A stretch of DNA of 64,000 nucleotides from Pholiota molesta (Eukaryota > Basidiomycota > Agaricomycetes > Agaricales > Strophariaceae), in NCBI GenBank assembly GCA_014925825.1, contig JACGCK010000045.1, forward strand, positions 239,762-303,761, given 5' to 3'. Both the position numbers and the translations under genes were made by a program. Positions 1-10,370 of the stretch are shown here, piece by piece. How positions within the stretch are numbered: the first letter of the stretch is position 1; each line of letters opens with the position of its first letter. A model generated the notes under the pieces. The model made no database searches. It worked only from the letters and a program-made list of their open reading frames with translations, and was not told the DNA's origin.

Positions 1-1228
1 TGTGTTGGTACTGCAACGAGCTGCGCTAGCATACCTTCAGTTGGTCTAAGCCATGATGATCTCGGCCATTACGAATCTCCCGTCAGACTCGAGTGAATAG
101 AAGGCTTCGCGACTCACATTGTATTCCTACACCTGATACGGTCGACTGCTCTATCTCATTCCATGTCTAATTTTAGTCTTTGCTCTCAACGAATAATAGT
201 ACTCGTTCTTTTACTGGATTCAACTTCATTAGCATCAGAATTCAAGCATTACGCTCAGACACGCGACACACCTTTTGGGTCATACTTGACAGCAGTGAAC
301 TTGATGAGCCACTGAGCACCACCATGTGCTAAGAATCCTCGAAGACGGAAACTGCAGCCCGCAGAACCGGTTTCAACGACGGAAAACTGGACGCAAGACT
401 TCACACTGGACCTCTCCTTCTTGCACGACAGCAACACAAGGTTAAGTAGACCCGCGTGCGTTTGAGAAGGTGGCTCTAACACTGCAACAGGTCAATCGTA
501 TGCAAAAGATAGACATGGTAGGAATCTCACCTGGCTACCGTGCCTTCTCAGTCGGAGACTGAAGTCATCCAAAGATTTTTTTTTGCGCTGCGGAGGGCCG
601 AAACACGTCGACGGCCATCTATCTGTTGAGCAAGCAATAACGAAACCTGTTGCTTCACCCGCAGAAAAAAGGTCTGGAGCTTGTATTTGAGTCCGACGCG
701 AGTCCTGGGTCCACGAATCCTGAAGCGGTCAGAAGAGCAACCTAAACAATAGCGCAAAGGAAATTGTTTTGTACAGTTCAAGGCGACAAAGTAAGTTTAA
801 CACGTTACTGCTTCAACATGGCACTCAAGGATGGTTGCATGGTCCATAGATAGAGCGTGGTCCAGAGCATTGACGGGTGAAACGTCGAACTTCGCATGAC
901 AGAGAAGGTGGCCCTAACAGGTCGATCATGTGCCAAGAGTTAGCTTGATAGACCTGGTAGGAATCGACTCACCTTGCTGCCGCCGATCTAGATGCCCTTG
1001 CAGTGGGAGTCCGAAGTGATCCAATGATATTTTTGGCGCTGCGCAAGGCTGCGCATGCAAGCGTGCGCTACCCAAGGCCGAAGAGTACGTGACGATGGCC
1101 GTATGTTGACCAAGCAATAACGAAACTTGTTCCTACGTCTGAAGCATAAAAGCCAGAGCAGACGGTCGTGTACTGGAAACTAAAAACATACCGACCACAT
1201 TCACTAGCCAATCACACCCCTCGCAAAC
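1..1228. repeat. Degenerate repeat units of the DJ-1 array without a coding region
   Basis: Segments here recur elsewhere in the first 7 kb. The stretch near 115-220 (direct repeat of 4078-4190 and 6820-6930), the stretch near 490-780 (repeat of 2510-2700 and 4350-4660) and the stretch near 920-1130 (repeat of 4770-4930) match sequence flanking the three DJ-1/PfpI genes. No DJ-1 coding sequence lies between them, so at least one unit seems to have lost its gene and kept its flanks. The homology was judged by eye. The part just before 1229 is the probable promoter and 5' UTR of the first gene. Confidence 0.6.
1142..1152 (+). promoter_or_regulatory. TATA-like box of DJ-1 copy 1
   Basis: CATAAAAG lies about 80 bp before the ATG at 1229. 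The equivalent position of copy 2 (about 2659) has CATAAAG, and copy 3 (about 4918) has CATATAAAA. Conservation of position in all three units suggests a core promoter. Confidence 0.45.
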
Positions 1229-1915
1229 ATGGCGCCGCAGACAATCCACTTCGGCCTCCTTCTCCTGCCAGCGTATCAGTGGCTGGATGCCGCTGGTTCC
1301 GTGGACTTCATTAACAGCCACACCCAGTTCCTCATGAGAGTCCTCAGAGTGGATGAAGCCATCGTCGCAAAAGCGCCGAGCATCGAATGGCACTACATCT
1401 CCCACGACCTCAAGCCTGTCCAGGCCACTTCCGGTCCCGCAGGCATCCCCACGAACACCTACGCCGACTGCCCGGCACTGGACTACCTCCTCGTCCCGGG
1501 CCCCGACCCATTCGCCCCGCTCCCCGAAGGATGCGCCGCGTTCCTCCAGAAGCTGATGGCGGCCGACGGGTTCAAGGCCCTGCTCACGGTGTGCACGGGC
1601 TCCATGGCGGTCGCGCAGACCGGAATCCTGGACGGCCTCAGCGTATGCAGCAACAAGTACGCGCTGAAGATGGCTGCCGGCGCTGGGCTCTTAAACAAGA
1701 ACGTCAAGTGGATTGGGGACAGGCGCTGGCATGTCGACGGTAGGGTGTGGAGCGCGGCGGGGATCACGGCGGGGATCGACCTCGCGGCTGAGTTTGCGAG
1801 GGTGCATTTTGATCCCGTGGTGGTGAAGATTGTGAAGGATGCCTCCGAATACGAACCCAATCCAGCACAGCCAGACCCGTTCGGCCGTATCCTTGACGGA
1901 GTTGACTTATCCTGA
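1229..1915 (+). CDS. DJ-1/PfpI family protein, copy 1
   Basis: Intronless 228-residue class I glutamine-amidotransferase-like protein of the DJ-1/PfpI (ThiJ) superfamily. The nucleophile elbow is the TVCTGSMAVA segment with Cys122 as the expected catalytic cysteine. The N-terminal beta strand (FGLLLLP), the LDYLLVPGP strand before the elbow and the helix AGITAGIDLAAEFAR after it fit the family order. Full length for the family. The start follows a TATA-like box and is shared with copies 2 and 3. Family members include glyoxalase III-like enzymes, isonitrile hydratase-like enzymes and amidases; the sequence alone does not decide the substrate. It lies in a tandem array of three. Its 3' end differs from copies 2 and 3 (HFDPVVVKIVKDASEYE). 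Confidence 0.9.
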   Translation: MAPQTIHFGLLLLPAYQWLDAAGSVDFINSHTQFLMRVLRVDEAIVAKAPSIEWHYISHDLKPVQATSGPAGIPTNTYADCPALDYLLVPGPDPFAPLPEGCAAFLQKLMAADGFKALLTVCTGSMAVAQTGILDGLSVCSNKYALKMAAGAGLLNKNVKWIGDRRWHVDGRVWSAAGITAGIDLAAEFARVHFDPVVVKIVKDASEYEPNPAQPDPFGRILDGVDLS

Positions 1916-2743
1916 GGGCGGTATTGCAGAACATGCATGATATCCGTTTATGGTACCTGAGAATTTCGTTATGTGAAAGGTGTATTACAATATAAAAAGT
2001 TTGTTTACGGCGAGTTTCGAGGGGAAATTGAAGGACTTGCGATTTACATTGCACCGAGCTGGAGAATTTGTAAACAATTCGTCAAATAAGAGATGCCTAA
2101 GACAGTAAACAACACGACTAATGAAAATGCGAAGTCAGTCAAAGTGTTTTGGTACTGAAATGAGCTGCGCTAGCATGCCTGCATTTCGTTGTGTGAATGG
2201 TATTTAAAACTCACTCGAAGACCCTCCCGTCGCTCTCCTGCCACCTATTTACGACGTCTATCGTTGGCCAGTGTACAAACAACGTTTGCCAAGTTTTAGC
2301 ACGATTCCCTCGTCCAGCGTCGACGTGTTGCTCACTTATTCGGGGTTGTGATATGGATGGGTTGACTTATCTTGAAGATGATCTGATACGAAAGCTGTAA
2401 TACCCGTTTGGGACCGGACGCAAGCCTTCGCTAAGCCTAAACCTCCCCTTATTGCACGACAGCGCCAAGGTTAGACCCGCGTCGTTCCAGAAGGTGGCTC
2501 TAACTGTGACAGGTCAATCGTATGCACATGGGGAGTTTTGATAGACTTGGTAGGAATCTCACCTGGCTACCCGCAAGTGTGCTCTGCGGAGGGCCGAAGA
2601 CTACGCTCGATGCGGCCGTATGTTGACCAAGCAAGGCCGAAACTGTTGCTATATCCGAAGCATAAAGCCAGAGCAGACCGTCGTGTACGGAAAGCTATTA
2701 ACATATCGACCACGCTCATCAGCCATCCACATCCATCGCAAAC
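1916..2743. repeat. Intergenic part of DJ-1 repeat unit
   Basis: Spacer between copies 1 and 2. Parts of it (about 2200-2290 and 2510-2743) are repeated at 3725-3850 and 6425-6545, and before copies 1 and 3. No separate gene is seen. It holds the 3' end of copy 1 and the promoter of copy 2. Confidence 0.6.
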
Positions 2744-3433
2744 ATGGCGCCACAGACAATCCAGTTCGGCCTCCTTCTCCTGCCAGGATATCAATGGCTT
2801 GATGCGGTTGGCCCCGTGGACTTCATCAACAACCACAGCCAGTTCTACGTCAGCGCCCTCGGACTGGATGAAGTCACCGTCGCAAAAGCGCCGCGCATCG
2901 AATGGCACTACATTTCCCACGACCTCATGCCCGTCCAGGCCACCTCCGGGCCCGCAGGACTCCCAACGAAAACCTACGCCGACTGCCCAGCGCTGGACTA
3001 CCTTCTCGTCCCAGGCCCCGGTTCATGGGCGGCGCCCCTCCCCGAAGGATGCGCTGCGTTCCTCCAGAAGCTCATAGCGGACGACAGCTTCAAGGCCTTG
3101 CTCACGGTGTGCACGGGGTCCATGGCAGTGGCGCAAACCGGGATCCTGGATGGTCTCCGCGTGTGCAGCAACAAGTACGCGCTGAAGAGGGCTGTCGGCG
3201 CAGGGCGCTTGAACAGGAACGTGAAATGGATTGGGGACAGGCGCTGGGCTGTCGACGGGAAGGTGTGGAGCGCGGCGGGTATCACGGCGGGGATCGACCT
3301 CGCGGCTGAGTTTGCGAGGGTGCATTTTGATCCTGCGTTGGTGGAGTTTGTGAAGGATATCTCGGAATACGAACCCAATCCAGCGCAGCCAGACCCATTC
3401 GCCCGTATTCTTGACGGAGTTAACTTGTCTTGA
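2744..3433 (+). CDS. DJ-1/PfpI family protein, copy 2
   Basis: Intronless 229-residue paralog of the gene at 1229. The nucleophile cysteine is Cys123, again in TVCTGSMAVA. The extra residue relative to copies 1 and 3 lies in the loop GPGSWAAPLPE before the elbow. The most distinct of the three in its first half (FGLLLLPGYQWLDAVG, SQFYVSALGLDE). Its last ~35 codons match copy 3 almost base for base, pointing to gene conversion or recent shared ancestry of that segment. Same promoter layout as its neighbours. Substrate unknown. Confidence 0.9.
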   Translation: MAPQTIQFGLLLLPGYQWLDAVGPVDFINNHSQFYVSALGLDEVTVAKAPRIEWHYISHDLMPVQATSGPAGLPTKTYADCPALDYLLVPGPGSWAAPLPEGCAAFLQKLIADDSFKALLTVCTGSMAVAQTGILDGLRVCSNKYALKRAVGAGRLNRNVKWIGDRRWAVDGKVWSAAGITAGIDLAAEFARVHFDPALVEFVKDISEYEPNPAQPDPFARILDGVNLS

Positions 3434-4996
3434 GGGCGTTATTACAGAACACAGAATAAGCACTTCGTTATGTGAAATGTATATTATGATATTAGAAGTC
3501 TGACGATCTTGAATAAGGAAAGAGTTTATTCACGGTCAGTTTCGACGGGAATGTAGAGGACTTGCGACTTACATTGTACCGTGCCGGTGAATTCGTACAC
3601 AATCGTTGATCCAAGAGATGCCCACGACAGTAGATAGACAAGACCAACGCGAGCGCGAAGCCATTCAAAGTATTTCGGTACTGCAATGAACGGCGCTAGC
3701 ATGCCTCCAGTTGGTTATGTGGGCGGTATCTACGAGTTAGAACTCACTTAAAGCCATGATGGCCTCGGTCATCGCGACCCTCGTCGCTCTCCTGCCATTT
3801 ACCCACGACGTCTACTTCCGGCGAGTGCACCAAAAACGTTCGGCAAGTTCTAGTATGATCGCCTCCGTCCAGCGTCGACGTATTGGTTTGCTCGTTCCGG
3901 GGTGAGGAGAACGGTATGGGTTGACTTATCTTAAGATATGGTATTGATCGAAAGTCTGGTGACCGTGAAGGAAGTACAAGCTTTAACGTGTAGCCATTGT
4001 TACAATATTATGTTAAGACCTACGGAAGGGTCTGTTTACGGTCAGCTTCGAGGGAATAGAAGGCATTGCGACTCACTTCATTTCCTACACCTGATACGGT
4101 CGCAACAGTTCTATCTCATCTCATATCTACTTCTAGTCTTTTGCTCTCAACGAGAGGCACTCGTGCTTTTACTGAGTCCAACTTCATTAGAAGTCAAGCA
4201 TTATGCTTAGGCACGCGACACACCTTTTGGGTCAGACTCATACTGACGAAGTCGATGAGCACCCGAACGCGAGCCTTAGCTGAACGTCCTTCTTGCACGA
4301 CAACAAGGTTAAACCCGCGTGCGTTCGAGAAGGTGGCTCTACCACTGTCACAGGTCAATCGTGTGCAAATGGTGAATTTGATAGACCAAATCTCACTTAG
4401 CTACTATGCCCTGTCAGTCGAAGATTATAAAGATGTCTTTGGCACTACGGAAGGTCGAAACGCGTCGATGGCCGTCTGTAGGCCAAGCAACAACGAAATC
4501 TATTGCTACATCCGCAGCATAAAAAGTCTGGAGATTGGGTTTGAGTTTGGCGCGAATCCTGGGTCAACAAGGGCTGAAGCGGTCGGAAGAGCAGCCTAGA
4601 CAACAGCGCAAGGGAAATTAGTTCGTACAGTTCAAAGCGACGCAGTAAGCATAACATGTTATTGCTTCGACATCACACCCAGTGAGAGTTGCATGCCATA
4701 GATAGAGCCTGGCCCAGAGTATTGACGGATGAAACATCGAGTTGACTTCGCATAGCAGAAGACGCTACCCTAATAAGCTAATCGTGTGCCAATAGTTAAC
4801 TTGATAGACATGGTAGGAATCAACTCACCAAGCGTGCGCTGCGGAGGGCCGAAGAGTGCGCGTCGATGGCCGCCTGTTGACCAAGCAAAACAGCGAAACC
4901 TATTCCTAGGTCTGAAGCATATAAAACCAAATCAGATATACGGGAAACTATCAACATACCGACCACATTCATCAGCCATCCACATCCATCGCAAAC
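3434..4996. repeat. DJ-1 array spacer containing a gene-less unit
   Basis: This 1.5-kb spacer is longer than that between copies 1 and 2. It contains flank-type segments twice, for example the pre-gene motif near 4350-4660 and again near 4770-4990, without a DJ-1 reading frame between them. It therefore looks like one complete inter-gene region plus the remains of a unit whose coding part is gone. Short open frames here have no recognisable product. Confidence 0.55.
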
Positions 4997-5683
4997 ATGG
5001 CGCCGCAGACAATACACTTCGGCCTCCTTCTCCTGCCAGCGTATCAGTGGCTGGATGCCGCTGGCCCCGTGGACTTCATCAACAACCACAACCAGTTCTA
5101 CATGAGAGCCCTCAAAGTGGATGAAGCCATCGTCGCAAAGGCGCCGAGCATCGAATGGCACTACATCTCCCACGACCTCGAGCCTGTCCAGGCCACCTCC
5201 GGTCCCGCAGGCATCCCCACGAACACCTACGCCGACTGCCCCGCGCTGGACTACCTCCTCGTCCCGGGCCCTGACCCATCCGCCCCGCTCCCCGAAGGCT
5301 GCGCCGCGTTCCTCCGGAAGCTCATGGCGGCCGACGGATTCAAGGCCCTGCTCACGGTGTGCACGGGATCCATGGCGGTAGCGCAAGCCGGAATCCTGGA
5401 CGGCCTCAGCGTATGCAGCAACAAGTACGCGCTGAAGATGGCGGCCGGCGCGGGGCGCTTGAACAAGAACGTCAAGTGGGTTGGGGACAGGCGCTGGATC
5501 GTCGACGGGAAGGTGTGGAGCGCGGCGGGGATCACGGCGGGGATCGACCTCGCGGCTGAGTTTGCGAGGGTGCATTTTGATCCTGCGTTGGTGGAGTTTG
5601 TGAAGGATATCTCGGAATACGAACCCAATCCAGCGCAGCCAGACCCATTCGCCCGTATTCTTGACGGAGTTAACTTGTCCTGA
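4997..5683 (+). CDS. DJ-1/PfpI family protein, copy 3
   Basis: Intronless 228-residue DJ-1/PfpI protein with the TVCTGSMAVA elbow (Cys122). The N-terminal two thirds follow copy 1 (FGLLLLPAYQWLDAAG, VDEAIVAKAPSIEWHY), while the C-terminal end follows copy 2 (HFDPALVEFVKDISEYE, FARILDGVNLS). The gene is therefore mosaic, and exchange between array members is the simplest reading. A TATA-like box lies about 75 bp upstream. No intron and no in-frame defect is seen, so it should be functional. Substrate unknown. Confidence 0.9.
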   Translation: MAPQTIHFGLLLLPAYQWLDAAGPVDFINNHNQFYMRALKVDEAIVAKAPSIEWHYISHDLEPVQATSGPAGIPTNTYADCPALDYLLVPGPDPSAPLPEGCAAFLRKLMAADGFKALLTVCTGSMAVAQAGILDGLSVCSNKYALKMAAGAGRLNKNVKWVGDRRWIVDGKVWSAAGITAGIDLAAEFARVHFDPALVEFVKDISEYEPNPAQPDPFARILDGVNLS

Positions 5684-7000
5684 GAACAGTGTTGCGTAGC
5701 ACAGATAATATCCGTTACCTGTAAACTTCGTTATGTACAAGGTGTATTGCGGTATCGAAAGTCTGACGACCTTGAATAACGAAAGATTGTTTACAGTCAG
5801 TTTCGAGGAGAAATTGAAGGTGACTTGTGACTTACATTGTACCGTGCCGGCGAGTTCGTAGGCAACCCGTTATCTAAGGGATGCCCATGACAGAAAACGG
5901 ACACGACCAACGAGAAAGCGAAGTCATTCAAAACAGGTGCGTGTGGTCCCAATGACATGAACTGAGAAGTTACTTACCCCACAGGGCCGTGGAATTCAAC
6001 GGCGGCTCCGGAAACTGGCCATCATGCTTCGTACGCCATTTAGCAGCCCCCAAACAACGCCCCGGGAACGATACCTCAGGAGTTTGGATGTCGGCCCCTT
6101 GAGCGGTGGGCATCAGAAACGCGAAAGAGCTTTAAATGCAGCAGCGGCAGCCTGGGTCAAGAATTCGGGATTGAACGGGGCCGACTCATCTGTATATAGT
6201 CGGACACTCGAAATGGATTCCCCTGCGCCTTCTTGGTACTGTGATGATGCGATATTGAACATTCTGCCTTTATTATTGGGCGTCACCAGGTCTGAATTAG
6301 TGGTTTTGCCCTTCCAGTTTGCTGTCGCGGAGCTAGAAGCCTTTGCAGGGCGTTGTTGTTCTCTTCTTGCGCATTTTAGGAGTATTTTCTGCTGGTAACG
6401 AGCGGCGCTACAATACTTTCAGTTGCGTTGGCGGTATCTATGAGGTAGAACTCACCCAAAGCCAAGACCTCGACCGTTATGACCCTTCCGTCGCTCTCCT
6501 GCCATCTACTCACAATGTCTACTTTCGGCCAGCGCACCAACAACGCTCGCCAATGTCTAGAATGTTCGCCTCGTTGGCTCGATTGTCCCGGGGTAGGTAG
6601 GCTAATGGTTGTCTTATCTTGAAGGTAATAGAGAAGTTGTAATATCCGTTTGTGGTACCTTAACAGTTAGATACTTCGTGACAAAAAATAAACATTGAGG
6701 GATCGTGTCTGACGACCATGAAGTGCAAGGTTTAAAGTGTAGCCAATGTTACAATATTAAGTTATAGCCTATGGAAGGGTCTGATTACGGTCAGCTTCGA
6801 ATGAATGAAAAGTTTCGCAACTCACATTGTATCCTACACCATGATACGGTTGCGACAATCCTATCTCATCCCACATCTACTTTTTAGTCTTCTTGCTCTC
6901 GACGAATAGTACCCGCGCTTTTACTGAACATGCCTATGTCAAACATCATATCAAATGTAGAGGCATGCCACATACCTTTTGGGTCGTACTTGACAGCAGA
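5684..7000. repeat. Distal, gene-less part of the DJ-1 array
   Basis: Flank segments of the unit recur (5735-5930; 6400-6600 repeats 3690-3880; 6640-6980 repeats about 3950-4240) but no DJ-1 frame follows. The array decays towards 7 kb. It is interrupted by the insertion listed at 5935-6385. Confidence 0.55.
5935..6385. other. About 450-bp insertion in a DJ-1 repeat unit
   Basis: Unit sequence runs to the CATTCAAA near 5930, leaves the pattern, and resumes with TATTTTCTG near 6385; in the unit at 3660-3690 these two parts are adjacent. The inserted piece contains most of an open frame starting at 6024 (124 codons) whose product I do not recognise. No clear inverted repeats or target duplication were seen. 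It may be a mobile fragment or a captured piece of DNA. Confidence 0.45.
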
Positions 7001-8140
7001 AAGCTTGGGTCCCTGACGAAGCCGCTGAGTCGTGTAGAAAAAGCCAGTTTGCGCGGTGGATATTAGCCGAACGATGATTGTTCTGCGTTGTATAGTGTGA
7101 GTTGATAGACTTCATATTGGGAAGATTGAATGTTGTACCTGGCTTTCGCCTTCGCCGCCATGGTTAATGCGTATGCGGGGAAGGGAGGGGAGAGGCTTTG
7201 AGTACAGGACGAACGAACAAAAACCGTGACATGCACAGCCGGCTAGTGCCGGACGGTTTGGTTATATAACACGGATTAGCCGGGCCGAATTAACAACATC
7301 GCCAAAGAAGCGCCTTGGAAGCGCCCTCTACGGCAACTCTACGGTGAAGGAATCCTATAAGTTCTGCTAAGATCCAATACACTGGTCGCAAACGTAGGTT
7401 AATAGAGGCTTTATTACAAATGTAATAAATCACCATAAAAATGTTCGGAACACTTCTAACGTTTGCAAGGCAGTTTTATAATAGAATCTTGATAGAATCC
7501 ATTAGAATGCAAGTGTTCATTACAAGGGTTTGTTGAGCTGGAATTCTATGCGAGGAGTTCGAAAGTTACAAGTCCCTGGAAATCTTACGAAAACGTTACA
7601 AATAAATTCCAATATATTCTCGTAGCCGTACAATCTCATACAGCACTGTAAAAATGGATGGAATGTGTGAACGGTCCGTAAAAGTCATTCCAAATAGCTT
7701 GAATGGACATTCTCGTTACAAGTCTGGTTAATCTGAGTTGTATATTGCTAATCTTGACTGGTCTGAGATTCACTGATGGGTACTTCCCTTGGACCTATTA
7801 TTTTGTCTTCATGTGTCGGACTCTAAATATAAAGGCGTAATTCCTCCTGGTAGTGTCATTCTTCCTTTCTATACTTCCGCTATCTCACCTCGCCATTTTT
7901 TTTTTTTTTTGCTCCTACTATGTACCCGTCATCAACGTCGTTCTGCTGGCCACATGTCCTTCGCCCATATCACAAAGATAAGATAAGATATAGCGCGTAG
8001 CGGGTCGAAAACGGCCCGGATGCACGTGTGTACTTTTCCGCTGGTCAAAGCGAAGAGTTGCCCCCTTAAAACCTTCTACCTAACGGCAGCAGGAACATAT
8101 CTGGCCACTCGGGAACTTCTTGGCGTATTCAGTGACTTAG
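7001..8140. other. Gene-free interval
   Basis: AT-rich sequence with short open frames only. A T-run lies near 7898-7910. No coding region, RNA gene or repeat could be supported. The end of the interval is presumably the 5' flank of the Sld3-like gene. Confidence 0.5.
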
Positions 8141-9887
8141 ATGGCAACAATAGGGTCGACATTCTATCACTTTGACCAACGAAAAATCGCGAATTGGTCA
8201 ACGACACAGGAGAAAACAATTTCGCAAGAATACCCGTTCCAATTGCAGGACGAAATCCTGGAACAATATGTCCAACGAACATATCTTCAGTTTCTTTGGC
8301 TTCCACATGTATGTTTATCTCGCTCAATACCAGTCAATACCGGACTTACATAGGTTTGATACACCCAGTCTCTCATGCCACTTCGCCTCCTCATCCCATC
8401 ACTGCGACGCGTCAATATCCCATCTACGTCAGATTCAGACGCGTCAATACACCCCATGCATGCCCTATTAGACCCTTTACTTCTGACGACGCGCTCAGCA
8501 ACAAACAAATATCACGTCGAACTACCGCGGATCCTGATAAACGGTGGCGGGGCTGGGGAGATGGAGGAAACGATGATGTGGTATGCTGTTACGCACGAGA
8601 AGCCAGACGAGACCGTACTAGACAGTCAAATGATTCCAGAGCATGTTGAAGGTCCCTGGGTAGACGAGAAATGGCGCGAGGCATATCTGGAACGTATGGA
8701 GCGCCGCGAGTGAGTGTTCATCTGCACTTACAACATCATCCATCGCTAACTTGTTACAGGGTTCAAATTCAGATTCTGCTCTATTTCTACAAGCTTTCCT
8801 TACCAGGCCCTCTTCCGCGCGCTAAGAAACCTCGAAAACGGAAGCTACAGCCTGTAGAACCAGTTGTAACGACGGAGGAGCATCTCGAGGCCTTCATGGA
8901 CAAGCTGTCAATGTGGCAACTCGTCGGCTCTCTAGACCGAGCAAAACCCACCACGAGTCAGAAGAAGACTGATGAGCGGGATTGGACGCAAGCCTTCCTC
9001 GAAGACATAGTTGAACGCTAGTGAGTCTGCTTTCCCCTCTAAGAAAGCCGTTATTCAAGTAGTATATCACCTTCAGCTTCAGATCACAACTCCCGGAGCT
9101 CTGCTCCCTCCTGCGATCCAAGCTCTTCCCATCATCTCCATTCTCCGACGACGACGAAGACGTCAACGACACCCTCACCGCTCCCGATCCCGCCTCCCAA
9201 ATCCCAGCTCCAGACCCCACCACCCGACGCTCCCTGTCCCGCGCGCCGTCCACCTCCCGCCTCCCCTCACCAACACCCTCCACCACCACAAACAAATCCC
9301 GCGGGGCCACCACCACGACCCACGCCCTCGCCCGCGCGCGCTCGCGCTCCCTCTCCGTCTCACTCGCGCAGGAGCAGCACGAGCGCGCGCGCGCCAGCGC
9401 CGCCCCGCCGAAGAAGCGCGTGCTCAACCGCGAGGTCAGCATGTCGCGCGTGTTCAAGCCCCGGCCTAAGCCCACTGTGCGCCCTCCGCCGCCGCCGCCG
9501 CCCGAACCGCCGAAGGGAAAGGAGAAGGATGTGGATGTGGTGCTGGTGGAGGACACGCCGCAGAAGCCGCGCGGCGCGTCGGCCGCGGGGCTGACCTTCG
9601 GGGTCGGGCGGCAGCCCTCGTTCGGCGCTGCGCCGTTGCGTGCCCTGTCCATGCAGAAGGCGGTCGGGGCGGGTGCTAACCGCGCTGCTGTGGTGCACGA
9701 ACAGGAGGAGGATGACTCGGAGGAGTGGATGATGGACAGCTCGCCGAATATCGTGCTGCTGAACCCGCCGCCGAGGAGCAGTAGTGTGAGTAGCGGAGTG
9801 GCGGGGATGGATTCGGAGGAGGAAGAGGATGTGGGTATGGGAGAAGCGACGCCTAGCAAGCCTTCTAGGGTGTTGCGACGTCGGTAA
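8141..9887 (+). CDS. SLD3: DNA replication regulator Sld3-like protein
   Basis: Four exons fit in phase: 8141-8308, 8369-8709, 8760-9020 and 9077-9887, giving 526 residues. Sld3 (Treslin/TICRR relative) recruits Cdc45 to loaded Mcm2-7 helicase at origins, and its CDK-phosphorylated form binds Dpb11. The conserved core is visible: an EYPFQL..LEQYVQRTYLQFLWLP segment in exon 1, EVQIQILLYFYKLSLPGP, EHLEAFMDKLSMWQLV (about 209-224), RDWTQAFLEDIVERY, and LCSLLRSKLFPSSPF. The C-terminal half is basic and Ser/Pro-rich with an acidic end, with several SP/TP sites suited to CDK control (inference). The start is uncertain: the first ATG giving an open exon 1 was chosen. It converges with the P450 gene downstream. 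A large antisense open frame here is a GC-rich shadow. Confidence 0.85.
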
Positions 9888-10370
9888 TGGGAATGTACAT
9901 CACTGTGTTTATGGAATATACCTCTTATTTTCAGCGCGCGTGCGCTCGGCCCTTGAGCTGGGCACTCCGCTGCTGCAAAGTATATGATTGCTGTGTTGTC
10001 TGCGCGAAGTGCTATGAAAGGCATCTTCGACAATATCCCATTCAGCACCATTCTTCTCTTTCACAAGATGTAGTCAATCTTTTGAACATTTCCGCCAACA
10101 TTGTGGTTCATCGCAGAGTACAAAACCATTTATCATCAATCCCAAATTCCAAGGTACACGACATTCCACAATCATTCATATAATGATACTGCAATACTAA
10201 AAATTGTTCGATCATTCATTCGCAATATCATGAATTCAAAGCATAAAAGTGAGATAAAGCTAACGGAACTTCGATAACTCGATGAGCAGATGCACTATGT
10301 ACATTTAAAAACTGGCGGACTGAAATTTGTTGCGTTGGCTGTAAATAGCATCCCATGCACCCCGATTGAC
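9888..10370. other. Convergent intergenic region
   Basis: AT-rich 3' flanks of the Sld3-like gene (plus strand) and the P450 gene (minus strand). Nothing else could be supported. Confidence 0.5.

Noticed and set aside
4820..5740. 306-codon open frame antisense to DJ-1 copy 3
   Set aside because: A shadow of the codon bias of the real gene; similar shadows lie opposite copies 1 and 2, and no domain is seen.
8894..10051. 385-codon open frame antisense to the Sld3-like gene
   Set aside because: Lies in GC-rich low-complexity DNA. The plus strand has a consistent four-exon model with recognised conserved blocks.
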